A DNA stretch of 64,000 bases from Isosphaeraceae bacterium (lineage in GTDB: Bacteria > Planctomycetota > Planctomycetia > Isosphaerales > Isosphaeraceae). This document shows positions 26,448-34,550 of this stretch, piece by piece. The translations under genes and the position numbers were made by a program. How positions within the stretch are numbered: the stretch's first letter is position 1; every line of letters begins with the position of its first letter. Below the pieces are notes generated by a model, which was given only the letters and a program-made list of their open reading frames with translations, was not told where the DNA came from and searched no databases. Where the stretch lies: positions 31,681-95,680 of the forward strand of contig JANXSX010000032.1 of assembly GCA_025356475.1 (NCBI GenBank). Reading direction: 5' to 3'.

Positions 26448-27194
26448 ATGGCGCGATCGAGGAAGAAATCGGGTTGGTTCACGTGGACGAACCTCAAGTA
26501 TTTGATCGTGCTCCTGAGCGGAAGTGGGGCCGGCCTCGGTGGTTGGCAGATCAGTGACACGCTCTTTGGGCGGGTTGTTGAGAGGGCCAAAGAAGACACA
26601 CTCGACGGTCACGAGGTGATCGTGGGGGCGATCAAGGAAAAAGTTCAGACCGTCCTCGAACAAAGGAACGCCAATTTCAAGGAAGGGCGGTTCGAGGTTC
26701 GGATCGAGCAACTCGCGATTGATTCCGCTCTATTCAAGTCAGGGCGGACCATTGACCTGCAGGTGCTCGTTGCCAAGCTCGACGCCCAAGGCAAGAAACT
26801 CCCGATCTGGAATAGTCAATCCGTCGACCGACGAACAGTGATCGTTGGAAGTTCTCCGATCGAGACGAGTTGGCACGTCAGCCCCTTCGAGGTCAATTGG
26901 GCACCTGGGGATCACATGGTCATCGAAGTTTGGGACCGCAAGTCCCTTTTCTCCACCAAACTTTTGGAACGGACCGAGGTCATCGAGGAAGCCGGCAAGC
27001 TTATTTTCCCACTCAAAACAGGATCCTATCCGCTCAGCCTCGTCTCCAAAACCTCTAGAGAATACGACCCAGCCGTGAATCAGGTTGTGCTCCGAAGCCG
27101 ACGCGTCGGAGCCTCCGATGTACCGGGAGGTGTCCTTAGCGATCAGCCGACCGCAACCGCTCGGCGTGACAGCGACACCATCTTCATCAGGTAA
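26448..27194 (+). CDS. Membrane-anchored protein of unknown function
   Basis: A 248-residue protein with a basic N-terminus (ARSRKKSGWF), one membrane segment (about 18-36, LKYLIVLLSGSGAGLGGW) and a large C-terminal domain with alternating strands. I recognise no family. The ATG at 26448 follows GAGGAG by seven bases; the GTG or ATG at 26433 would overlap this site. It is the first gene of a tight unit with the DUF3006 and MBL-fold genes (22-base gap, then ATGA overlap), so a shared role is likely. Confidence 0.7.
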   Translation: MARSRKKSGWFTWTNLKYLIVLLSGSGAGLGGWQISDTLFGRVVERAKEDTLDGHEVIVGAIKEKVQTVLEQRNANFKEGRFEVRIEQLAIDSALFKSGRTIDLQVLVAKLDAQGKKLPIWNSQSVDRRTVIVGSSPIETSWHVSPFEVNWAPGDHMVIEVWDRKSLFSTKLLERTEVIEEAGKLIFPLKTGSYPLSLVSKTSREYDPAVNQVVLRSRRVGASDVPGGVLSDQPTATARRDSDTIFIR

Positions 27195-27216
27195 TTTGAG
27201 AAGTGGAGTGAATTCG

Positions 27217-27462
27217 ATGAGCTTGAACCTCTCGATCGATCGCTTTGAAGGTGACGAGAAAGAGATTGCCGTCCTCGTCGGCGACGACAATCTGACGATC
27301 AACGTCCCGAAATCGATCCTCCCCAAAGGCTCAAAACCAGGCGAAATCCTGACCCTCTCGTTCAAGCTTGACATCGCGGCCACGAAAGAACTTGCGGTCG
27401 AGACCAAACGGTTGCAAGATGAGATGACCGCTTCAGATCCAGGAGGAGATATCAAGTTATGA
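27217..27462 (+). CDS. DUF3006-family small protein
   Basis: An 81-residue protein with the DUF3006 pattern: MSLNLSIDRFEGDEKEIAVL at the start and an ILPKGSKPGEILTLSF block. These proteins commonly accompany ComEC-like metallo-beta-lactamase-fold proteins, as here, where the next gene overlaps it by four bases (ATGA). Their biochemical role is unknown. The ATG at 27217 is chosen; the longer frame would overlap the preceding gene. Confidence 0.78.
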   Translation: MSLNLSIDRFEGDEKEIAVLVGDDNLTINVPKSILPKGSKPGEILTLSFKLDIAATKELAVETKRLQDEMTASDPGGDIKL

Positions 27463-28379
27463 GTCACTTGATGTGTCGCGGACTAGCCCTCGCCCTGGCT
27501 CTCTTGGTTAGTACGGCCGCTCACGCCCAGTTCTTCCGGCCTGGTTCATCCAACACCTCCAAGGAGGTCGTTGTTGAGGTTCTTGATGTCGGTCAAGGCG
27601 ATTCAATTCTGATCCGGAGCCCCGAAGGGAAGGTCGCGTTGATCGACGCAGGGCCTTCCAAGGAGATTCTTCCTCTCCTCAAAGAGCGAGGAGTCACATC
27701 CATCGACCTGGTGGTGGTCTCGCATCATCACTCGGACCACTATGGGGGAATGGACGAAGTCATCCGCACATTTAAGCCGAAGTATTTCTTGGCGACCAAC
27801 TCCTCGCACACCACTTCCAGTTATCTGAGACTGCTCAAGGATGTCAAAGCGATTGGCTGCCAAGTCATCCAGCCCAGCAAGACGGCACGTCGAATTGAAC
27901 TAGGTTCCGTCGTTTTCACGATACTTCCGCAAGCACCACTCAACGACAAAGAAGAGAATGATAATTCGATCGGCATCCGGCTGCAGTTTGGTTCGTTTGC
28001 AATGCTGATGACGGGAGACAGCGAGGAGAATGAACGCCGCTGGTGGGTGCAGAACAACCCTGAACTACTCAGTAATTGTGCGATCCTCAAGCTTGCACAT
28101 CACGGCAGTCGCAACGGGACGGATCGGAAGTGGCTCAATCTCGTCAAACCCAAACTCGCAGTCGCGAGTATGGGCAAGGGGAACGACTACCACCATCCTC
28201 ACCAAGAGACCGTGTCACTGTTGGCACGCGAACGAATCCCCTTCATCCGAACCGATCAGTCGGGGACGGTGACGATCCACTCCGACGGCAAAACCTGGCG
28301 AGTGGACGAGAGCCAAAGAGCCCTCGCAGGCCGGGATTCGGATGTCGAGGATCGATCTCTCAAGGCGAGCCGACGCTAG
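27459..28379 (+). CDS. Exported metallo-beta-lactamase-fold hydrolase, ComEC C-terminal-like
   Basis: A 306-residue protein with a signal peptide (LALALALLVSTAAHA, cleavage near 23-24) and an MBL domain like the C-terminal part of ComEC/Rec2. It shows DVGQGDSILI, the metal motif HHHSDH (89-94), then LMTGDSEEN and LKLAHHGSRNGT, and a final region with HQETVSLL. It should bind two metals and hydrolyse a phosphodiester, perhaps DNA or a nucleotide, outside the cytoplasm. It shares an operon with DUF3006 and the membrane protein. No competence genes are nearby. Confidence 0.85.
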   Translation: MSHLMCRGLALALALLVSTAAHAQFFRPGSSNTSKEVVVEVLDVGQGDSILIRSPEGKVALIDAGPSKEILPLLKERGVTSIDLVVVSHHHSDHYGGMDEVIRTFKPKYFLATNSSHTTSSYLRLLKDVKAIGCQVIQPSKTARRIELGSVVFTILPQAPLNDKEENDNSIGIRLQFGSFAMLMTGDSEENERRWWVQNNPELLSNCAILKLAHHGSRNGTDRKWLNLVKPKLAVASMGKGNDYHHPHQETVSLLARERIPFIRTDQSGTVTIHSDGKTWRVDESQRALAGRDSDVEDRSLKASRR

Positions 28380-28566
28380 TCGTTTTGAATCGAGAAACAG
28401 CCTACCTTTCTGGTCGAGTTCGGGTTGACGCTCGTCGATCAAGGGGATACGGTGCAGTGTCCGATGCGACTTCTCAAGGACTGAGAAGAAGCTCGATCGA
28501 ACAGGCCTGCCATGCACTGACTCGCTTCGCCCCGGGCCGGGCAGGATGTCAAAGGAGTGACCGTCC

Positions 28567-29817
28567 ATGAGCGCTGCTGCCAAGGAACCCGTTGCTGTAC
28601 CGGCGCTCGACTTAAAGGCCCAATATCAATCGATCCGCGATGAGATCGAGCCGGTTGTCCGGGCTGTCCTCGAGAGCCAGTATTTTATCCTTGGACCCGA
28701 AGTGGTCGGCTTCGAGAAGGAAGCCGCGAGTTATTGTGGTGTTCACCACGCCATCGGCTGCGCTTCGGGCTCAGATGCGTTGCTCCTGCCGCTCCTGGCG
28801 TGGGGGATTGGACCGGGCGATGAGGTCGTGACCTCCCCCTACTCGTTCTTCGCGACTGCGGGAGCGATTTGGCGGACTGGAGCAAAGCCTGTCTTCGTCG
28901 ATATCGACCCGGTCAGCTACAATATTGATCCGGCCCTGATCGAGGCGGCTATCACACCTCGGACCAAGGCAATCATTCCGGTCCACCTGTACGGCCAGAC
29001 GGCGGATATGCTGCCGATCCTGGAAATCGCGCGTCGTCACGGCCTCAAAGTCTTAGAGGACGCTGCCCAATCCATCGGGGCAGAGTACCAAGGCCGACGA
29101 TGTGGTCCGCTCGGGGATGCTGCGGCGTTTAGCTTTTACCCATCGAAGAACCTGGGTGGATTCGGCGACTCGGGGATGGTCACGACCGATGACCCCACGC
29201 TGGCTAAGGCCGTTGCCCGCTTACGCGTTCACGGGATGGAGCCTCGCTATCACCACCATGAAGTTGGATTTAACTCGCGAATCGATGCCCTCCAGGCAGC
29301 AATTCTTCGAGTAAAGCTTCGCTACCTGTCCGGGTGGACGGAGGGACGACGTCAAGCGGCAGCTCGTTACCAGAGTCTCTTCAGCGAATTTGGTCTCGAC
29401 GGTGTCATCGGCTTGCCGACCGAACAACCAAGCTCACATCACGTCTACAATCAATATGTGATCCGCGTCGATAGCGCTGCGCGTGATCCCCTCAGAGCCC
29501 ACCTGACGAACAGCAAGGTCGGAACGGAGATCTATTATCCGATTCCGCTCCACCTCCAAGTCTGTTTCGCATCGCTCGGGCACGTCGCGGGGGATTTCCC
29601 GCACTCGGAGCTAGCCGCTGCCCAGACGATCGCGCTACCGATGTATCCTGAGCTCACGGAACAGTCTCAACGGCATGTTGTCGATTCTATCGCTCACTAC
29701 TATGAGCAGATGTCGACAGCCTTGCCAACCGACCTTCGGGCCGACCCCGCTCAGGGTCTCCAAGGTCCCAACAGGATGCCAATCGGCGTCAAGAACGAAT
29801 CCGTTCGCGGTCGTTGA
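28567..29817 (+). CDS. DegT/DnrJ/EryC1/StrS-family aminotransferase
   Basis: A 416-residue PLP enzyme. The PLP lysine is K194 in FSFYPSKNLGGFGDSG, with the DAAQSIGAEYQGRRCG block just before it and MEPRYHHHEVGFNSRIDALQAA just after. The family aminates keto sugars during nucleotide-sugar synthesis for surface polysaccharides or glycans, which would suit the glycosyltransferases nearby, though that link is inference. AGGAG lies nine bases before the ATG. A perfect 18-bp hairpin lies 17 bases beyond the stop. Confidence 0.9.
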   Translation: MSAAAKEPVAVPALDLKAQYQSIRDEIEPVVRAVLESQYFILGPEVVGFEKEAASYCGVHHAIGCASGSDALLLPLLAWGIGPGDEVVTSPYSFFATAGAIWRTGAKPVFVDIDPVSYNIDPALIEAAITPRTKAIIPVHLYGQTADMLPILEIARRHGLKVLEDAAQSIGAEYQGRRCGPLGDAAAFSFYPSKNLGGFGDSGMVTTDDPTLAKAVARLRVHGMEPRYHHHEVGFNSRIDALQAAILRVKLRYLSGWTEGRRQAAARYQSLFSEFGLDGVIGLPTEQPSSHHVYNQYVIRVDSAARDPLRAHLTNSKVGTEIYYPIPLHLQVCFASLGHVAGDFPHSELAAAQTIALPMYPELTEQSQRHVVDSIAHYYEQMSTALPTDLRADPAQGLQGPNRMPIGVKNESVRGR

Positions 29818-29834
29818 CCCGGATGCATATGGAT

Positions 29835-29874
29835 GCAAGGCATGAATCTGCATAAATGCAGATTCATGCCTTGC
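29835..29874. repeat. Perfect 18-bp inverted repeat
   Basis: Arms GCAAGGCATGAATCTGCA and TGCAGATTCATGCCTTGC pair without mismatch around a TAAA loop. It lies between the stops of two convergent genes. There is no T-tract on either side, so it is not a classical terminator, but a hairpin this stable may still protect or end both transcripts. Confidence 0.85.
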
Positions 29875-29905
29875 GGTCCAGGGACTCTTTGGAAGAGTCG
29901 GAACT

Positions 29906-30130
29906 TCAGGTGGCCGATTCAACCAGCTCATTCGACTCGACACCACACTGCCGTTCGCGAATGATTCGCTCAGGTCTCCGAATCTCGAAGTGCCGCGGCT
30001 CATCATCGAATGCCAGATCGACCTGGCCGCCGGTGCATGTCCGCACGTTGTAGACACGTATCCGTAGGATGTCGCCAGAATGATGGAGGACCTCGATCCA
30101 CTGGCCGTCTTTGCGTTTCAGAACGAGCAT
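29906..30130 (-). CDS. CsrA-like RNA-binding regulator
   Basis: A 74-residue protein beginning MLVLKRKDGQWIEVLH, the CsrA N-terminal strand with its conserved L-x-R/K start, and ending its core with FDDEPRHFEIRRPER, which resembles CsrA's basic end that contacts GGA motifs in RNA. It is longer in the loops than classical CsrA (about 60 residues) and carries an extra C-terminal tail. Expected to bind mRNA leaders and change translation. The ATG at 30130 follows GGGAGAAG. The sigma factor gene lies 65 bases upstream on the same strand; the pair may share a promoter. A longer frame (to 30295) lacks support. Confidence 0.72.
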   Translation of the reverse strand: MLVLKRKDGQWIEVLHHSGDILRIRVYNVRTCTGGQVDLAFDDEPRHFEIRRPERIIRERQCGVESNELVESAT

Positions 30131-30195
30131 CGGACTTCTCCCTAAAATGGTTTCGGTCGCGGGGAAAATGGAATCACTACGATCAACAACTCTGC

Positions 30196-30789
30196 TCACT
30201 CGAGGTTGGCGAGTAACCGGACCCGCAGATACCAGGAACCGTTGAGCATCTCGATCGCTTCCTTGTGAAGCGCTGAGAGACGAGAACGTGAACACGCGAG
30301 CCAGTCGGCGGCCCTTGCCTGAGGCAGACCCTCAACATAGATTTGTCGACAGGCCGCTGCATGCTGAGGTGGCAACTTCTTCAACCAACTCTCAACAGTG
30401 TCGACCGCGTCGACGAACTCCCGATCTCGGTCTTCAAAGTGAGGTTGACCTTTCTTGCTCCGAGCTGGGTACTCGTCGTCCCCAAAGTCGGCTTGTTGCG
30501 TCGCCCGCTGTTCCAGGAGCGACGTACGAATCGTGTCGCGAATCGCTCCGTCGATACGATGCCTCGCGAAGGTCGCGAATCGGATCCCCCTACTCGGGTT
30601 ATACCGTTGTGCGGCTTCGACAAGAGCAAGGTATGCGGTTGCCTGTAACTCCTCGATTTCAAAACTGCAACGCTCAGCGTGCCGTCTTGCCAGAACTTTG
30701 GCGACTGGCAGGTGCTGGGTCGCCAACAACTGCTGCTGGGGCGATAATGGTATTCTCCCCCTAGGGTGTTTCTCGGTTGACGTTAACAT
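30196..30789 (-). CDS. RNA polymerase sigma-70-family factor (FliA/SigB-like)
   Basis: A 197-residue sigma factor. Region 2 spans about 27-87 (VAKVLARRHA, the EELQATAYLALVEAAQRY core-binding block, and RFATFARHRIDGAIRD in the -10-binding part), and region 4 spans about 140-185 (LPPQHAAACRQIYVEGLPQARAADWL plus a recognition helix). The FATFARHRIDGAIRD segment suggests the group 3 type rather than an ECF. The ATG has GGAGAAG eight bases upstream. It sits between a gene of unknown function and the CsrA-like gene. Confidence 0.82.
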   Translation of the reverse strand: MLTSTEKHPRGRIPLSPQQQLLATQHLPVAKVLARRHAERCSFEIEELQATAYLALVEAAQRYNPSRGIRFATFARHRIDGAIRDTIRTSLLEQRATQQADFGDDEYPARSKKGQPHFEDRDREFVDAVDTVESWLKKLPPQHAAACRQIYVEGLPQARAADWLACSRSRLSALHKEAIEMLNGSWYLRVRLLANLE

Positions 30790-30854
30790 CGCGGGGACTT
30801 CTCCTGAACGAGACCTTCAAGTCTCGGGGGTTTGGGGTTCGTTCCGACTCTCTC

Positions 30855-31193
30855 TCAGCCTTCCGGTCTGTCGAGTAGACCAAGTGCCCAAAGTTGTCGA
30901 TGGTTCTGATCCCACCGATCGAGGACCTTCTGGCGACGCACCCGGAGCCGATCCAACCAGAGCCCCGCAATACGACTGCTTGAGCCCGGCCTCGCCAGAT
31001 ACCTCATCGCGGCCGAAGCTTGCGCTCTGACCAATTGAAACTCGACGAGCAACTCATCGTTCTCGTGCACCAACTGGACGAGCCGATCGAAAGGACTGCT
31101 TTCCGACTCTTCATTCTCATCCTCATCTTCTTGGGTGCGACCTCCCACATTCGCAGGACGACGCAGCTTCTCTCCCGCATACAGATCTGCCAT
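30855..31193 (-). CDS. Protein of unknown function, first gene of sigma/CsrA unit
   Basis: A 112-residue protein with an acidic low-complexity stretch (EDEDENEESES) and a helical remainder rich in Arg and Leu (DRLVQLVHENDELLVEFQLVRAQ). I recognise no family; it could be a coiled-coil regulator. The ATG at 31193 sits eight bases after GGAGG. It lies 65 bases ahead of the sigma factor gene and is divergent from mutY across about 270 bases. A role in controlling the sigma factor is possible by position only. Confidence 0.65.
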   Translation of the reverse strand: MADLYAGEKLRRPANVGGRTQEDEDENEESESSPFDRLVQLVHENDELLVEFQLVRAQASAAMRYLARPGSSSRIAGLWLDRLRVRRQKVLDRWDQNHRQLWALGLLDRPEG

Positions 31194-31279
31194 GAGTCTG
31201 CCTCCTTCATCCTCTGAGATTGGAAATTCCTGAACAGAGAAGTCTGACGATCGGGAAACCCAAGCAAACTGCAAAGAGT

Positions 31280-31316
31280 TTGACGATCGCTATTTCTCTT
31301 ACGGGATATATCGTAA
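31280..31316 (+). promoter_or_regulatory. Candidate promoter and dyad upstream of mutY
   Basis: TTGACG (31280-31285) with GATATA (31305-31310) nineteen bases on is a loose sigma-A-type promoter. A dyad TTACG-N8-CGTAA (31299-31316) overlaps the -10, and its left half word TTACGGGAT recurs directly at 31352-31360. The site could bind a regulator of mutY or of the divergent sigma unit. Confidence 0.35.
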
Positions 31317-31465
31317 AAAGGAGGGGGTTGCGTTCACAAAATATTTTCCGATTACGGGATTGAGTCCGTTTTGGTCGACCGGAACGACCTTGGCATCCTT
31401 ATTCCTGCGTCCGATTTGGTTCGTTTTGAAACGTGCAACTTGTTCTAGGCTTGAGGGTTGCGTTC

Positions 31466-32644
31466 ATGGCGACGAATGAAGCTGATGGAGGAACGTTACT
31501 GCTCAAAGAATTTGGACTCGATCTCGCTTGGGTGGCACGAATTCGCCAGGCGTTGCTGGTCTGGAGTTCCGAGTCGGTGCGTGACCTCCCCTGGCGAGGT
31601 GAACGGGATCCCTACCGAGTTCTGGTCTCGGAATTGATGCTGGTTCAAACCACGGTCGCCGCAGTTAAGCCTTTTTATGCTCGATTCCTCAGCCGGTTCC
31701 CGACGGTTCAAACGCTCGCTGAGGCGGAAGAAGCCGAGGTGCTCAAGGCCTGGGAGGGGCTAGGGTATTACCGCCGAGCACGTCAACTTCACGCGGCGGC
31801 TCGAACGATCGTTCACGAACATGACGGAATTTTCCCCACCGAGCCTCAGGCGATCTTGGCCTTGCCCGGTGTGGGTCGGTACATCGCAGGGGCGATCCGA
31901 TCGTTTGCGTTTGAGCACCCCGCGCCGATCGTTGAAGCGAACACCCAACGTGTTCTCGCTCGCTGGATGGCGTGGACTGAGGAGCTAAAAACGACCCGCT
32001 CCCAGTCGCGACTATGGGGCCTGGCGGAAATTCTCGTCCCTGACGACACGCCTGGGCTCTTCAATCAGGCGTTCATGGACCTGGGTGCTACGGTTTGTCT
32101 GCCTAAGGCCCCACTCTGCTTCTTTTGTCCGGTTTCGCGTGATTGCAAGGCTCGCGATCTCGGCCAGCAGGATACGATCCCCGTTCTCACGCCCCGGGCG
32201 GCTCCGCTCTTGGTGGAAGAGGCCTGCGCCATCGTCGTCGACTCCGTTGACCGACTTCTAGTCGTCAAGCGAGCCTCAGGAGGACTCTGGGAAGGATTCT
32301 GGGAATTTCCGACCATCCATCTCCAGGGGGCTGACCCAGGAGGACGCTCGTTTGGTGTCGGTGTAAGCCTCGCCGAAGGTGCACATCGGCTCACAGGAAT
32401 CGAGATTGAGCTCGGACCCGAGCTCCATTCCTTGAAATATGCAGTGACCAAACACCAGGTGAGACTTCACGCCTACCGGGCCGTCGTCCTTGGTGGGGAA
32501 CCCCAGCCAGGGCCAGGTTTGATCGAGGTCGGTTGGGGTTCGCTCGAAGAACTCGAACGACTCACGTTCGGATCGGCTGGGCGACGGCTCTTAAGTTGGC
32601 TGTCCAAAAATCGGCTCACGACGTTTGGGGCGTATCGCCACTGA
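31466..32644 (+). CDS. mutY: A/G-specific adenine glycosylase
   Basis: Removes adenine mispaired with 8-oxoguanine. The 392-residue protein has the helix-hairpin-helix glycosylase domain: LPWRGERDPYRVLVSELMLVQTT (catalytic Glu in SELML), LPGVGRYIAGAIRSFAF, and the 4Fe-4S cluster C-x6-C-x2-C-x5-C (CLPKAPLCFFCPVSRDC). A NUDIX-like C-terminal domain (about 250-385) recognises 8-oxoG. The Asp usually found as DGN before the RVLAR segment is Glu here (VEANTQRVLAR). The ATG at 31466 follows GAGGG; an in-frame start at 31433 is less supported. Confidence 0.92.
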   Translation: MATNEADGGTLLLKEFGLDLAWVARIRQALLVWSSESVRDLPWRGERDPYRVLVSELMLVQTTVAAVKPFYARFLSRFPTVQTLAEAEEAEVLKAWEGLGYYRRARQLHAAARTIVHEHDGIFPTEPQAILALPGVGRYIAGAIRSFAFEHPAPIVEANTQRVLARWMAWTEELKTTRSQSRLWGLAEILVPDDTPGLFNQAFMDLGATVCLPKAPLCFFCPVSRDCKARDLGQQDTIPVLTPRAAPLLVEEACAIVVDSVDRLLVVKRASGGLWEGFWEFPTIHLQGADPGGRSFGVGVSLAEGAHRLTGIEIELGPELHSLKYAVTKHQVRLHAYRAVVLGGEPQPGPGLIEVGWGSLEELERLTFGSAGRRLLSWLSKNRLTTFGAYRH

Positions 32645-33072
32645 CCACTGGCGACTGTTCACTCAATCTTCTCGAATCCTGGTCTCGAATCGGTCCAGGA
32701 CCGGCAAAATGGGGAGGATCGATTCTAGACGAGCGACCGGATAGACCCCTCCCTCGCGAGTCAATCCCGGTTCGACCTCGCTTGCGTGCCCTTGTTAGGT
32801 GCTCTACAATGAAGAGGTTGTTAAGCGGTGAGTCGAAACAATCAGGGTGATCTGATCATCCTGGAGCATTTCTTGCCACGGGCCGGCAGCCGTCGGCGTT
32901 GTTTCACCCCTGCGAGCGTGCGAACGATTCGGAAGACATGCCGTAGGTCGGTTGGGTGGGTACGAGATCGCTCTGTGCCGCTCCACCACGCCGTCGTGAC
33001 GACCTCACATGAATTCCGGACGGTCGGTTGCCCATCCCCGGGGACGGTCGAGACGAGACGAAAGGAACTGGC
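32645..33072. other. Non-coding stretch between mutY and clpX
   Basis: No convincing frame. It holds a good promoter (32782-32810), which leaves a leader of about 255 bases before the clpX start. I see no known riboswitch or T-tract terminator in it. Confidence 0.55.
32782..32810 (+). promoter_or_regulatory. Candidate clpX promoter
   Basis: TTGCGT and TACAAT are separated by exactly 17 bases. TACAAT matches the sigma-A -10 consensus at five of six positions. Transcription would begin near 32817 and give clpX a long leader. Confidence 0.5.
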
Positions 33073-34473
33073 ATGCCATCGGGTAAGGACATCACGGGCG
33101 GCGGCTCGTCGGGTAGTGGTGGCGGTGGAAATAAACGCAACGGTGGCAACGGAACCGGCTCAGGCAGTCCTCCGACAACCACCGGTGGTGCCAAGAAGAA
33201 CGCGTATTGCTCGTTCTGTCGCAAGAGCTATCGGGATGTCGGTCCGCTCGTGGAAGGCCCGGGCGATGTTTACATCTGCGGCGAGTGCATTGAACTCTGC
33301 CAGTCGATTCTTGACCAGGAACGGCGTCGGCGAGGGGTCCCCAAGACCCTCTTCACGGATATCCCGACCCCTCGAGAAATTAAAGAGCAACTCGACGCTT
33401 ACGTCATCGACCAAGAACGCGCCAAGAAAGTCTTGGCTGTCGCGGTCCACAACCACTACAAGCGACTCGTTCACGGCGAGGACAACGACGGCAACGTCGA
33501 ACTCGACAAGTCGAATATCCTGCTGATCGGCCCGACCGGCTGCGGTAAGACCCTGCTCGCCAAAACCCTAGCACGGGTCCTTGATGTCCCCTTCGCCATT
33601 GGTGACGCGACCACGCTTACAGAAGCCGGCTATGTGGGCGAGGACGTCGAGAACATCCTCTTGAAATTGCTCCACGCCGCAGATTTCGATCTCGAAAGCG
33701 CTCAGCGGGGCATCATCTACATCGACGAGATCGACAAGATCGGCAAGACGAATCACAACGTCTCGATCACACGCGACGTCTCGGGCGAAGGTGTTCAGCA
33801 AGCCCTACTGAAGATGCTCGAAGGGACCGTAGCCAATGTCCCGCCGCAAGGGGGACGAAAGCACCCTGAGCAGCAGTACATTCAGATGGACACCTCGAAC
33901 ATCCTATTCATCTGTGGTGGAACGTTCGTCGGGCTCGACAACATCATCGCCCGGCGTGTCGGTCGGAAAACCATTGGGTTTGGCAGTCAGACTCAGATGC
34001 AGAACGATGCTGAGAAGACCGACGAATTGGGCGCGATGCTCGATCGCGTGACCTCGGACGACATTCTCGAATATGGGCTCATCCCCGAATTCGTGGGTCG
34101 ACTCCCGATCGTTTGCCCGCTGATGCCACTCAACACCGATGCGCTCGTCAAGATCATGACTGAGCCAAAGAACGCGCTGGTCAAGCAGTACCAAAAGTTC
34201 TTCGAGATGGAGAACGCCGAACTCATCTTCACCCCCGAAGCACTTCGAGAGATCGCAACCAAAGCGAAGTCGAAGGATACCGGGGCTCGAGGTCTTCGCT
34301 CGATCGTCGAGGAAGTGATGCTCGACGTCATGTACGATCTGCCCGACCGGATCATCGGTAAAGAGAAGAGCAAATTCATCGTCACCCCTGAGGTTGTCCG
34401 CAAAGAGAAGTCGCTTTTTGACTCGACTCCCACACCGCCAACAAAGGCGGAGCGCAAGAAAGAAAGCGCCTAA
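33073..34473 (+). CDS. clpX: ATP-dependent Clp protease ATP-binding subunit ClpX
   Basis: Unfolds proteins and feeds them to ClpP. The 466-residue protein has a Gly/Ser/Asn-rich N-terminal extension (about 1-40), a four-Cys zinc finger (C46, C49, C69, C72), Walker A GPTGCGKT (153-160), Walker [11 protein letters not shown], the pore-loop segment [11 protein letters not shown], and a sensor/arginine region ending [17 protein letters not shown]. clpP is not in this window. The ATG at 33073 follows AAAGGA; an in-frame start at 33028 would add non-homologous residues. A strong terminator follows. Confidence 0.95.
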   Translation: MPSGKDITGGGSSGSGGGGNKRNGGNGTGSGSPPTTTGGAKKNAYCSFCRKSYRDVGPLVEGPGDVYICGECIELCQSILDQERRRRGVPKTLFTDIPTPREIKEQLDAYVIDQERAKKVLAVAVHNHYKRLVHGEDNDGNVELDKSNILLIGPTGCGKTLLAKTLARVLDVPFAIGDATTLTEAGYVGEDVENILLKLLHAADFDLESAQRGIIYIDEIDKIGKTNHNVSITRDVSGEGVQQALLKMLEGTVANVPPQGGRKHPEQQYIQMDTSNILFICGGTFVGLDNIIARRVGRKTIGFGSQTQMQNDAEKTDELGAMLDRVTSDDILEYGLIPEFVGRLPIVCPLMPLNTDALVKIMTEPKNALVKQYQKFFEMENAELIFTPEALREIATKAKSKDTGARGLRSIVEEVMLDVMYDLPDRIIGKEKSKFIVTPEVVRKEKSLFDSTPTPPTKAERKKESA

Positions 34474-34497
34474 GCTCAAGGTTGATGGAGTCAAAAG

Positions 34498-34550
34498 CCG
34501 GTTGCTCTCCAAGGTGTTGAACAACACACTTGGGGAGCAACCGGTTTTTT
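34498..34550 (+). terminator. Rho-independent terminator of clpX
   Basis: A long hairpin (left arm begins CCGGTTGCTCTCCAAG, right arm ends CTTGGGGAGCAACCGG) with a two-base loop and few mismatches, followed by six T residues. It lies just behind the clpX stop; its T-tract reaches the stop region of the convergent aminotransferase gene. Confidence 0.9.
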
